Shown: positions 1 to 6,258 of the stretch, in pieces
Numbering within the stretch: the stretch's first letter is position 1
Layout: each line of letters starts with the position of its first letter
Assembly (NCBI GenBank): GCA_027055255.1
Contig: JALUNK010000086.1
Coordinates: 1 to 35,126, forward strand
Direction of reading: 5' to 3'
DNA: 35,126 nt
Origin: Ghiorsea sp.
GTDB taxonomy: Bacteria > Pseudomonadota > Zetaproteobacteria > Mariprofundales > Mariprofundaceae
Notes under the pieces: generated by a model
The model's database searches: none
Told to the model about the DNA's origin: nothing
Seen by the model: the letters and a program-made list of their open reading frames with translations, nothing else
Program-made: the position numbers and the translations under genes

Positions 1-218
1 TTAAATTGTATCAGCCCTTGTTTGTAATAAGTGTACATACCAAACAACGCTGTCACACCCACGATAAACAAGGAATATGCGGTTGCTTCAGCCGCACCCA
101 CACCCATCAAAAAGACAAGAATAGGCACAGTCAGGATAGAGCCTCCTGCGCCAAACACGCCAAGGCTCATACCCATAATTAAAGAGGCTGCAAGCCCCAG
201 CAACAGCATCATATCCAT
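1..218 (-). CDS. TauE/SafE-family membrane exporter, N-terminal part (cut by window edge)
   Basis: The minus strand from 218 is open to the window edge and encodes the first 72 residues. It begins MDMMLLLGLAASLIMGMSLG and continues with a glycine-rich stretch (FGAGGS) and hydrophobic segments typical of the TauE/SafE (DUF81) family of anion and sulfur-compound permeases. The start ATG lies 6 bases after the stop of the exported rhodanese, so it is the last visible gene of the persulfide-dioxygenase unit. From context it may export sulfite or another sulfur oxyanion made by that enzyme. This role is inferred; the family as a whole has varied substrates, and most of the protein lies outside the window. 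Confidence 0.8.
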   Translation of the reverse strand, partial: MDMMLLLGLAASLIMGMSLGVFGAGGSILTVPILVFLMGVGAAEATAYSLFIVGVTALFGMYTYYKQGLIQF

Positions 219-224
219 ATGCTT

Positions 225-641
225 TTACTTCTCGACTGGGTAACCAGCAGCTTTCCAGCCCTGCATGCTTTCAGGAATATTTTCAACGCTAAACCCTGCT
301 TTAGCTAAAATAGTTGAAGCCTTGGCAGCGCGTTTACCCGAATGGCAATAAACATAAACTTGTTTGTCTTTAGGCACTTCATTCATGCGCTCTTTTATTT
401 CAGACACTGGAATATTCACAGCACCCGGAACATGGCCTGCTTTGTATTCTTCAGGTGTACGCACATCAACAAATACGAATGGAATAGGTGAATTTCTGCC
501 TTGTTTCCAATGATTATATGCATGGATAATCGGTGCATTTTCATAACCTTGAGGTGTCATTTCCCCAACGCCGCAAGCATAAATACTTGTTGTTGCAGTC
601 AACATCAGACCTAAAACCAATATTTGAATTTTCTTTAACAT
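225..641 (-). CDS. exported single-domain rhodanese
   Basis: A 138-residue protein starting MLKKIQILVLGLMLTATTSI, a signal peptide of about 22 residues. The rhodanese fold follows from about residue 45, with the DVRTPEEY motif and the active loop CHSGKRA, whose Cys99 would carry the persulfide. Cys23 at the end of the signal region (IYAC) is a poor lipobox match, so either a periplasmic or a lipid-anchored form is possible. I chose the ATG at 641 because a GGAG ribosome site precedes it; a longer form starting at 728 would overlap the dioxygenase gene and lose the signal peptide. It sits between the persulfide dioxygenase and the TauE/SafE exporter. The likely role is sulfane-sulfur transfer in the periplasm. 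Confidence 0.85.
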   Translation of the reverse strand: MLKKIQILVLGLMLTATTSIYACGVGEMTPQGYENAPIIHAYNHWKQGRNSPIPFVFVDVRTPEEYKAGHVPGAVNIPVSEIKERMNEVPKDKQVYVYCHSGKRAAKASTILAKAGFSVENIPESMQGWKAAGYPVEK

Positions 642-703
642 ACTTTTCTCCTTTTTTATTTGAACAGCCTCTAAACAGCGGCTTTTTGTTGTGTTTAACT
701 TCT

Positions 704-1393
704 TTATGATTCTTTGCTTAACCCGCACTTCAAGTTAGCTGGTACAGCTTCATGAATGCGCTTAGGCATAGGCAGATTTAAATTATTCATCAAATCCACA
801 AATCCTTGCCTTCCCAACTTCACCCTAGGGTTATGTGCTTTTTCTTCTGCCACGGTTGAAAGCATCATGCCTTTATAATCATGGCCGGGATAAACAATGG
901 TATCATCCGGTAGGGTATAAATTTTCTCAGTAATGGATGTATAAAGGGTATCCGCACTACCCGCTTGAAAATCGGTGCGTCCACAGCCACGGACAAATAG
1001 CGCATCACCGCTAAAAATCATGCCATTCGTTACAAAAGATAAGCAGCCTGATGTATGACCCGGTGTTTCCAACACACGCAATGTAAAAGCTCCGAAATGA
1101 AGCTCATCACCTTCTTGAAGCGGCACATCTACACACTCCACAGCTTCAGATGCCGCAACACCTGTTTGGCAACCTGTACGCTGACGCAGCAAGCCTGAAC
1201 CTGTGATATGATCGGCGTGAACATGGGTATCTACCACATATTTAAGCGTCAAACCAAGCTCTTCAGTCAGCTTTACATCGCGCTCAACCTGCTCAATCAC
1301 GGCATCAATAATAATCGCTTCTTTGCTTTTTTCATCAGCAAGCAAATAGGTGTAAGTCCATGTTGCTTCATCAAATAATTGTCTTACAAACAT
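704..1393 (-). CDS. ETHE1-type persulfide dioxygenase (MBL fold)
   Basis: A 229-residue metallo-beta-lactamase-fold protein. The metal motif THVHADH is at residues 56-62, followed by His113 (PGHTSG), Asp130 (SGDALF) and His171 (YPGHDY). The segment VRGCGRTDFQ after Asp130 is characteristic of ETHE1-like persulfide dioxygenases, which use one iron and O2 to oxidise glutathione persulfide to sulfite. A strong AGGAGG ribosome site precedes the ATG at 1393. Rhodanese genes lie on both sides; such pairs, and natural fusions of the two domains, are known in sulfide detoxification. It is likely cytoplasmic because there is no signal peptide. A generic glyoxalase II is less likely given the motif and the neighbours. 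Confidence 0.92.
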   Translation of the reverse strand: MFVRQLFDEATWTYTYLLADEKSKEAIIIDAVIEQVERDVKLTEELGLTLKYVVDTHVHADHITGSGLLRQRTGCQTGVAASEAVECVDVPLQEGDELHFGAFTLRVLETPGHTSGCLSFVTNGMIFSGDALFVRGCGRTDFQAGSADTLYTSITEKIYTLPDDTIVYPGHDYKGMMLSTVAEEKAHNPRVKLGRQGFVDLMNNLNLPMPKRIHEAVPANLKCGLSKES

Positions 1394-1426
1394 ACTGACC
1401 TCCTTACCTTTATGATTTGTTTAAAT

Positions 1427-1738
1427 TTAACCTTGTAATGTTGGGTAGCCTGCTGCTTCCCAAGCCATAATACCACCCATGACATTGGTGACATGCGCAT
1501 AACCTTTTTGCATCAAAAAGCGTTGCGCTTGCCCTGAACGCGCGCCAGAACGGCAGCTCAAATAGATGTTTGCATCCTTAGGTAAATCCAAGGTGTCAAT
1601 TTGGCCCAAAGGATGATTTTTAACCAAAACACAATCAGGGCGAAGGGCTTTAAACTCTTCTTCTGTGCGTACATCTATCCAATGGTCAAAATCACCTGTT
1701 TCTACAACGTGATGAAAATCTTGTACTGTTGCTTCCAT
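1427..1738 (-). CDS. cytoplasmic single-domain rhodanese
   Basis: A 103-residue rhodanese with no signal peptide, starting MEATVQDFHH. The motif DVRTEEEF at 22-29 and the active loop CRSGARS with Cys62 are both present. I placed the start at 1738 because GGAGAG lies a few bases upstream; the ORF can be extended to 1756, but that would put the ribosome site inside the gene. It is the first gene of the unit rhodanese, dioxygenase, exported rhodanese, TauE/SafE. A palindromic operator lies 75-90 bases upstream. It may form or consume the low-molecular-weight persulfide that is the substrate of the adjacent dioxygenase, as known for GlpE/PspE-type partners. Confidence 0.87.
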   Translation of the reverse strand: MEATVQDFHHVVETGDFDHWIDVRTEEEFKALRPDCVLVKNHPLGQIDTLDLPKDANIYLSCRSGARSGQAQRFLMQKGYAHVTNVMGGIMAWEAAGYPTLQG

Positions 1739-1812
1739 ATCTTCTCTCCATTCCAATCGCTAAGGATTAATCTCTGAATTTTAGTGTGCGAAACATTAGC
1801 GATATTCTTTAA

Positions 1813-1828
1813 ATTAGCAATAGCTAAT
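1813..1828. promoter_or_regulatory. palindromic operator for the ArsR-family regulator (distal site)
   Basis: The perfect inverted repeat ATTAGC-AATA-GCTAAT lies upstream of the cytoplasmic rhodanese and downstream of the terminator of the regulator's own unit. It matches the palindrome at 3302-3317 at 15 of 16 bases. A further half-site, ATTAGC, occurs at 1795-1800, 18 bases from the first. On the minus strand the palindrome contains TTGCTA, which could be a -35 element, but the -10 candidate near 1792-1798 is weak. Binding by the regulator at 2965-3273 is inferred from the shared site. Confidence 0.7.
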
Positions 1829-1873
1829 ATACTAATTTATAACCGCGTAAAAAGTAAGGTTTGAAAAATAGGC

Positions 1874-1903
1874 ATAAAAAAAGGCTGCTTATAAGCAGCC
1901 TTT
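1874..1903 (-). terminator. Rho-independent terminator after the lipoprotein rhodanese
   Basis: Reading the minus strand just past the stop at 1911, the stem AAAGGCTGCT, loop TATA and AGCAGCCTTT form a perfect 10-pair hairpin at 1880-1903, followed by a run of T. It separates the regulator/rhodanese unit from the dioxygenase unit, which therefore needs its own promoter. Confidence 0.88.
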
Positions 1904-1910
1904 CTCAATG

Positions 1911-2303
1911 TTAACGTTCGATTTCGAAGCCAGCGCCGCGCCAACCGCGCATACTCGCCTTCATATTGATGATATTATCAAAGCCCGCATCAACAAGTAT
2001 ATGCGTTGCTTTGGTAGAGCGGACACCTGATTCGCAATACACAAATACTTTGCCCGATTTCGGCACTTCAGCCAAATGGTCTGCTAGAACTTGAACAGGG
2101 ACATTCTTTGCACCCGGGACATGACCAGCAGCATATTCTTGCGGCGTACGCACATCCAAGAATAAGAAAGCTTCATTCTGTTTGCCTTTAAGCAATACTT
2201 GATGCGCTTCTTCTACGCTTGCAAGCGCTGCACCTTTAACCTGCCCATCATCACAAGCTGAAACCAACAAACCAGTCAGCACAATCAACCATAACTTTTT
2301 CAT
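1911..2303 (-). CDS. lipoprotein rhodanese
   Basis: A 130-residue protein starting MKKLWLIVLTGLLVSAC. This is a lipoprotein signal with lipobox VSAC and Cys17 as the lipidation site. The DD directly after that Cys is a residue pattern associated in enterobacteria with retention in the inner membrane. The rhodanese domain spans roughly 28-130, with DVRTPQEY and the active loop CESGVRS (Cys90). AGGGGA precedes the start. It lies 9 bases after the membrane-anchored rhodanese and ends at the terminator. It resembles the exported rhodanese at 225-641, so the two may be diverged copies. The likely role is sulfane-sulfur trafficking on the periplasmic side. Confidence 0.88.
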   Translation of the reverse strand: MKKLWLIVLTGLLVSACDDGQVKGAALASVEEAHQVLLKGKQNEAFLFLDVRTPQEYAAGHVPGAKNVPVQVLADHLAEVPKSGKVFVYCESGVRSTKATHILVDAGFDNIINMKASMRGWRGAGFEIER

Positions 2304-2312
2304 ATTATCCCC

Positions 2313-2708
2313 TTATTTTCGTGGCAATTGCGCAGCACACCAGCTACCAAAACCACCTGCAAAATTATAAACATCCTTATGCCCTGCTTTGGCAATCATA
2401 CTCGCCGCCATCGCTGAACGCATACCCGCTGCGCAAATCAATACGACAGGTTTATCCATAGAAATCTTATTCATTTTTTGTTCAAATTCATTTAAAGGAA
2501 TATGAATAGCATTCGCTGGATGCCCACCGTTCCATTCACCTGATGAACGCACATCCACCAAAGTATGGTCTTCTTTAAAATCGGGGTATGCACCCGCAGT
2601 CATCTTTTTAATACCTAACATTTTTGGCTTTATCACCCTTCCCCAAACCATCCAGCCAACAATCGCAAATGCGATGATCAGTGGTAAATTATCTTGAACC
2701 CATGCCAT
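2313..2708 (-). CDS. membrane-anchored rhodanese
   Basis: A 131-residue protein with one N-terminal transmembrane segment at about residues 8-24, a basic stretch RVIKPKMLGIKK, then a rhodanese domain with VDVRSSGEW and the active loop CAAGMRS (Cys92). The basic flank after the helix suggests the catalytic domain faces the cytoplasm. The ATG at 2708 comes 2 bases after the stop of the preceding gene; the longer reading from 2726 would begin with TTG inside that gene. Together with the neighbouring YgaP-like membrane protein it carries the same two modules as E. coli YgaP (rhodanese plus DUF2892), but as two genes. Confidence 0.85.
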   Translation of the reverse strand: MAWVQDNLPLIIAFAIVGWMVWGRVIKPKMLGIKKMTAGAYPDFKEDHTLVDVRSSGEWNGGHPANAIHIPLNEFEQKMNKISMDKPVVLICAAGMRSAMAASMIAKAGHKDVYNFAGGFGSWCAAQLPRK

Positions 2709-2710
2709 GG

Positions 2711-2926
2711 TTAGCAGGTCTTGCAAGCGGCTTCAGATTTAAGGCCTAACTTTTTCAAGATGATGCCCATCAAGCACCACTGCGTTATGCCTGATTGAAA
2801 TAAGTTTGCACCCACAAACAAGGTAAACCATAACCATGTTGGCTCTGAAAGTGGTGCGCCTGACAACACCACCGACAACATGATAAAAAATCCTGCAACT
2901 ACATGAATAATACGTTCTACTGACAT
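2711..2926 (-). CDS. YgaP-like transmembrane protein (DUF2892)
   Basis: A 71-residue protein with two hydrophobic segments (about 6-23 and 29-47). It matches the DUF2892/YgaP-like membrane domain, including the GITQWCLMG stretch and the cysteine-bearing tail ACKTC. AGGAGC lies upstream of the ATG at 2926. It is the first structural gene after the ArsR-type regulator and is followed after 2 bases by the membrane rhodanese. In E. coli this domain is fused behind a rhodanese and forms the membrane dimer of YgaP. Here it may anchor or pair with the separate rhodanese. Its biochemical role is not settled. Confidence 0.87.
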   Translation of the reverse strand: MSVERIIHVVAGFFIMLSVVLSGAPLSEPTWLWFTLFVGANLFQSGITQWCLMGIILKKLGLKSEAACKTC

Positions 2927-2964
2927 ATCAAAGCTCCTGTTTAATTAAAGTGATAGTTTAAAGT

Positions 2965-3273
2965 TTATTTTTTAGCGCAAACATCAGGGCAATAAATGCC
3001 TTGAAGCGCGGTGAGAAGGTTTTCAAACTCAGGGTTAGCAATGCTGTAATACACTTGCTGACCACGCTTCTCATTAGTCAAGATACCCATCATGCGCATT
3101 TTAGATAAATGCTGGGAGAGGTTAGATTGCGATGAACCTGTGCGTTCAATCAAATCGTGTACGCACAGCGGGCCACTCATCAAATGGCATAAAACAGACA
3201 AGCGAACTTCATGCGCAATAGCTTTCAATCCTTCACTTGCTGTACTGATTTTTTCTTGAGGTATCATTTCCAT
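2965..3273 (-). CDS. ArsR/SmtB-family repressor, SqrR/BigR-like persulfide sensor
   Basis: A winged-helix regulator of about 102 residues. The recognition helix region is SSQSNLSQHLSKMR and the wing is KRGQQVYYS. Two cysteines, in VLCHL (C29) and IYCPD (C95), are 66 residues apart. This is the same spacing as the reactive pairs of SqrR (C41/C107) and BigR (C42/C108), which form a tetrasulfide bridge with persulfides and release DNA. Two more cysteines lie at 37 and 99. The ORF can extend to 3282, but that ATG overlaps the candidate -10 box, so I prefer the ATG at 3273 (or 3267). No good ribosome site is visible, so the mRNA may be nearly leaderless. The gene is probably autoregulated through the site at 3302-3317. 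Confidence 0.85.
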   Translation of the reverse strand: MEMIPQEKISTASEGLKAIAHEVRLSVLCHLMSGPLCVHDLIERTGSSQSNLSQHLSKMRMMGILTNEKRGQQVYYSIANPEFENLLTALQGIYCPDVCAKK

Positions 3274-3280
3274 AGAGCGC

Positions 3281-3309
3281 ATTATAAGGTCGGTTTATTA
3301 TATTAGCAA
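3281..3309 (-). promoter_or_regulatory. promoter of the ArsR-type regulator unit
   Basis: On the minus strand TTGCTA (3304-3309), 17 bases, then a perfect TATAAT (3281-3286). The -35 element lies inside the palindromic operator, so repressor binding would block RNA polymerase directly. The predicted transcript starts near 3274. Confidence 0.65.
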
Positions 3310-3317
3310 TAGTTAAT
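3302..3317. promoter_or_regulatory. palindromic operator upstream of the regulator (proximal site)
   Basis: ATTAGC-AATA-GTTAAT, identical to the distal palindrome at 1813-1828 except for one base. It overlaps the -35 element of the regulator's promoter and lies in the short gap before the end of cmoM, which suits autorepression by an ArsR-family protein. Confidence 0.72.
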
Positions 3318-3323
3318 ATGTGT

Positions 3324-4085
3324 TTATTTTCGTCTACACATCACATGCACATAACGACCCAATAAAATATAGGGCATGTGCTGAGAATATCGAAGCTCCA
3401 TAGACAAAACATCTGCGTCATGCTCATTGCCACCGCGCTTCATGCCCACATAATCACTGAACACCCGAATGCCACTGCGATAAAAGATTTCAAAACCATG
3501 CTCATTAAGCTTATTTTCCACCCAACTAGGCTGCAATGGGTTTGGCGGGGTTAAGCCCCCTTTCATGCCTGAAAAGTCGTTGTTATTGATTTTTTTGAAG
3601 TTACCACGCACCAAATTATGAAACATAAGCGCATCTTTATTATAAAACATCAATGAAACTAGACTGTCTGCATGGGTAAGCTCATGCAGCTTGGCGATAA
3701 AACTCTCAGGCTCATCCAACCATTCCAACACTGCATGACACAGTACCAAATCATAGGGTTTTGCTTTTAAATCTTGGAATGGTGCATGCAACCATTGTAT
3801 GTTTTTATTTATACCTTTCTCACATGCTGTTTGCTTCGCCGCAGCTAACATGTTCGCAGATATATCGTTGATACACACATCATGCCCAAGCCCTGCAAGC
3901 TGCAAGCCCATCTGCCCAAGCCCTGCACCCACATCAAGCACCTTTAAACCGCCATTTCCCCATGCTGGCACATATTGCTCCAAATCGCGCTGCAATACCG
4001 CCAACCGTATTTTACCTTTTCGGCTACCATAAATACGCTTTTGGAAATGTTCAGTTAAATCATCAAAATTGGTGTCTTGATTCAT
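3324..4085 (-). CDS. cmoM: tRNA 5-carboxymethoxyuridine methyltransferase CmoM
   Basis: A 253-residue class I SAM methyltransferase. Motif I is VLDVGAGLGQMG at 49-60, and further family blocks are the start NFDDLTEHFQKRIYG, HAVLEWLDEPES, SLMFYNKDALMFHNLV and the end ILLGRYVHVMCRRK. These match what I recall of E. coli CmoM (formerly SmtA/YecO) along the whole length. CmoM methylates cmo5U at tRNA wobble position 34, allowing wide decoding. CmoA and CmoB, which make its substrate, are not in this window. The start ATG directly follows the coq7 stop codon (TAAATG), so the two are probably co-transcribed. Its end lies only 41 bases from the regulator gene. Confidence 0.9.
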   Translation of the reverse strand: MNQDTNFDDLTEHFQKRIYGSRKGKIRLAVLQRDLEQYVPAWGNGGLKVLDVGAGLGQMGLQLAGLGHDVCINDISANMLAAAKQTACEKGINKNIQWLHAPFQDLKAKPYDLVLCHAVLEWLDEPESFIAKLHELTHADSLVSLMFYNKDALMFHNLVRGNFKKINNNDFSGMKGGLTPPNPLQPSWVENKLNEHGFEIFYRSGIRVFSDYVGMKRGGNEHDADVLSMELRYSQHMPYILLGRYVHVMCRRK

Positions 4086-4736
4086 TTATATTTTTTCAGA
4101 CACACCTGTCATCACTTTGGAGGTCAGCTTCATGCCTGACTTCACCATGGTGGGTAACTTAGCTGCACCCAAATCTTCCGCTAAATGTGCATGACCCATT
4201 TCATCAATTTTCATTTGCTCAATAATAGCTCGGCTTCGCTTATCTTCTTCAGGCAAGTTTTCTAAGTGACCTTGCAAATGAGAGACCACTTGATATTCCG
4301 TTTCCGCTAAGAATCCCAAGTTCCACCTATCGCCCACTGCACCTGCTGCAATGCCAATCGCAAACGAGCCAACATACCACAATGGGTCAAACAAGGATGG
4401 CTTTTCACCCAACTCATCCAAGCGCGTTCTGCACCAATTCAAATGGTCAGCTTCTTCTTCAGATGCATGCTTGAGTTTATCTTTAAGTGTTTTGTCTCGA
4501 GCAATGAGAGATTGCCCATGATACAAAGCCTGAGCCGCCATTTCCCCAGCATGATTCACCCGCATCAAACCAGCCGCTTTTTTCTTTTGTTCTGCGCTCA
4601 AATTATCTTCGCCTGTTTGCTCTGCGGGGTATTCGCGCTGGGTATGCTGGGCGATAAAGATATTGTTTAATGCTTTATCAATATGTCCAATCACGGCATC
4701 TGCTACATTGGTTTTTCGGAAATCATCATCTTTCAT
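4086..4736 (-). CDS. coq7: Coq7-type demethoxyubiquinone hydroxylase
   Basis: A 216-residue di-iron carboxylate protein. Likely ligands are Glu65 (NHAGE), Glu95 and His98 (EEADH), Glu147 (AETEYQ), Glu179 and His182 (DEMGH), matching the Coq7/CAT5 family, which hydroxylates C6 of the quinone ring in ubiquinone synthesis using O2. The first 50 residues are a polar extension before the conserved core. It replaces the flavin enzyme UbiF found in E. coli. The presence of this enzyme implies aerobic ubiquinone synthesis. The stop is immediately followed by the cmoM start; the functional link between the two is unclear. Confidence 0.92.
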   Translation of the reverse strand: MKDDDFRKTNVADAVIGHIDKALNNIFIAQHTQREYPAEQTGEDNLSAEQKKKAAGLMRVNHAGEMAAQALYHGQSLIARDKTLKDKLKHASEEEADHLNWCRTRLDELGEKPSLFDPLWYVGSFAIGIAAGAVGDRWNLGFLAETEYQVVSHLQGHLENLPEEDKRSRAIIEQMKIDEMGHAHLAEDLGAAKLPTMVKSGMKLTSKVMTGVSEKI

Positions 4737-4758
4737 CGTGCTATTTTTACTTGTTTAC

Positions 4759-5487
4759 CTATTTATGCAAGTTATCATCAAAGCTTTGGTGCAACCACAT
4801 CGGCAGCTTCAAGCCATATTGCTGTAAAAGTTTGCGATTCTCTTTGTAGTTCGCATCAAACTTTTTGACATCCTGCCAAAAGGCTGGCGAGTGGTTCAAA
4901 TGTTTGAGGTGGGTTAACTCATGAATAAGCACATGCCGCACCAAAAAGTCAGGCAGAAATAAAAGCCCTGCATTAAGGTTGATATTTTTTTTCGCAGAGC
5001 AACTACCCCAGCGCCTTTTCTGCAAACGAATAGCAACCGTGCCATAAGATAAACCCATTTCTTGCGCCACAACAGCAAGCCAGGGTTTCAAATATTGCCT
5101 GCCCTTTTTCTTTACCCATGCTAACAAAGCTTGGCGCACTTGCTCTTTATCATCCATGTCACCTGTAACTGTGAGCATGAAACCCTGCTCGCTCAACTGA
5201 ATACGTGAAAGCGAGGAAGGTTGATAATCAAGCGCCCACTTCTGCCCCAAAGCCACAAAATCAATGATTTCTGGCAAATCTATGTTGGTTCTTTCTTGAA
5301 TGTTTAACGTTGATAACTGCTTAAGCACCCAAGCTGTATGCTGCGTCAACATAGACTGCATATACCGCTTAGGCATACGATGCGGCCATACAAGCTCGAC
5401 TTCGCCATAGTTACTGATGGTCAAGCGCGGACGCTTAGCACGTTTAGAAAGTCTAAGCTGCCATGTGAAAGGATAATCAGCGTTCAA
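4759..5487 (-). CDS. YgjP-like (DUF45) metallopeptidase-domain protein
   Basis: A 242-residue protein of the YgjP/DUF45 family with the zinc motif HELTH at 189-193 and a third ligand His199 in HLNHSPAFW. The upstream block KRRWGSCSAKKNINLN is typical of the family. The N-terminal half (LRLSKRAKRPRLTIS) is the usual basic beta-rich region. The reading frame opens with TTG directly after the stop of the SDR gene (TAATTG) and no clear ribosome site is visible, so translation is probably coupled. No other start would preserve the N-terminal domain. The family is widespread and its substrates are poorly known. Confidence 0.83.
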   Translation of the reverse strand: MNADYPFTWQLRLSKRAKRPRLTISNYGEVELVWPHRMPKRYMQSMLTQHTAWVLKQLSTLNIQERTNIDLPEIIDFVALGQKWALDYQPSSLSRIQLSEQGFMLTVTGDMDDKEQVRQALLAWVKKKGRQYLKPWLAVVAQEMGLSYGTVAIRLQKRRWGSCSAKKNINLNAGLLFLPDFLVRHVLIHELTHLKHLNHSPAFWQDVKKFDANYKENRKLLQQYGLKLPMWLHQSFDDNLHK

Positions 5488-6258
5488 TTATTTTTTGAGG
5501 TAGTTCGCCATCAAAGCCAGCGAAATAAATCGAGGTGTCAACTTCTGTATCAGCCACAACAGTTTGTGTCGCCAACCCGGCACACAATAACCACCACCCA
5601 TATTTAAGGTTTGCAAGGATGCACTCACCACTTCTTTGGCGGGTGTACTAAATTCATTGCCTTTACCCTTGGGTGCGCCCGACACATCCCTAAACCCTGT
5701 GGGCGAAGGCCCTGGTGCTAGGGTCACAATCGCCAATTCACCTTGATGCTCTGCTCGAATCGCTTCACTCCAAAAGGTCATGCCTGCTTTAACGGCTGCA
5801 TAGGTTGCAAGATACGGCAGGGGTGTTTCTGCTGCCAAGGATGACACATTAATCATAAATCCATGGTTTTTTTTAAGCTGCGGAATCAAAGCGTGACCAA
5901 GCATAACGGGGGCTAATAAATCCACACGAATCACATCGGCTTGCGCCACACATTCTTTTTCGGCAAAACCACCCCACACGCCAAAACCTGCGTTATTCAC
6001 CAAACCTTTGATGGCATAAGAAGCAAGACTATCAATAAAGGTTTCTGTTTCTTTGCGTGATGATAAGTCTGCCTGCATACAGATATGTTTATCTGGATGT
6101 TGCAGCGCATTGTGGGTTAATTGTAAGCGAGACTTATCGCGACCGTGCAAGATAAGATTGTAGCCCAAAGCTTCAAGCTGCATGGCAAACTCAAGCCCAA
6201 AACCACCTGATGCACCTGTGAGCAATACCCAGAGCTTATCTTCAGGCTCGCTGTTCAT
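5488..6258 (-). CDS. short-chain dehydrogenase/reductase (SDR)
   Basis: A 256-residue classical SDR. The cofactor motif TGASGGFG is at 14-21, NNAG at 88-91, and the catalytic Ser139/140, Tyr153 and Lys157 lie in the YAAVK stretch. Arg/Lys residues following the first beta-alpha unit (HGRDKSR) suggest NADP(H) preference. The C-terminus has a hydrophobic tail (WLIQKLTPRFISLALMANYL) that may associate with membrane, as in acyl-chain-handling SDRs of the DltE/YqjQ type. The substrate cannot be told from sequence. The start overlaps the PHP gene stop by 4 bases (ATGA), so the two are translationally linked. Confidence 0.85.
   Translation of the reverse strand: MNSEPEDKLWVLLTGASGGFGLEFAMQLEALGYNLILHGRDKSRLQLTHNALQHPDKHICMQADLSSRKETETFIDSLASYAIKGLVNNAGFGVWGGFAEKECVAQADVIRVDLLAPVMLGHALIPQLKKNHGFMINVSSLAAETPLPYLATYAAVKAGMTFWSEAIRAEHQGELAIVTLAPGPSPTGFRDVSGAPKGKGNEFSTPAKEVVSASLQTLNMGGGYCVPGWRHKLLWLIQKLTPRFISLALMANYLKK

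Noticed and set aside
31-243. Plus-strand reading frame of 70 codons at the left edge
   Set aside because: The opposite strand encodes a clear TauE/SafE N-terminus with hydrophobic segments; the plus frame is its antisense.
225-728. Longer form of the exported rhodanese starting at 728
   Set aside because: It would overlap the dioxygenase by 25 bases, add a charged stretch before the signal peptide and ignore the GGAG ribosome site in front of the ATG at 641.
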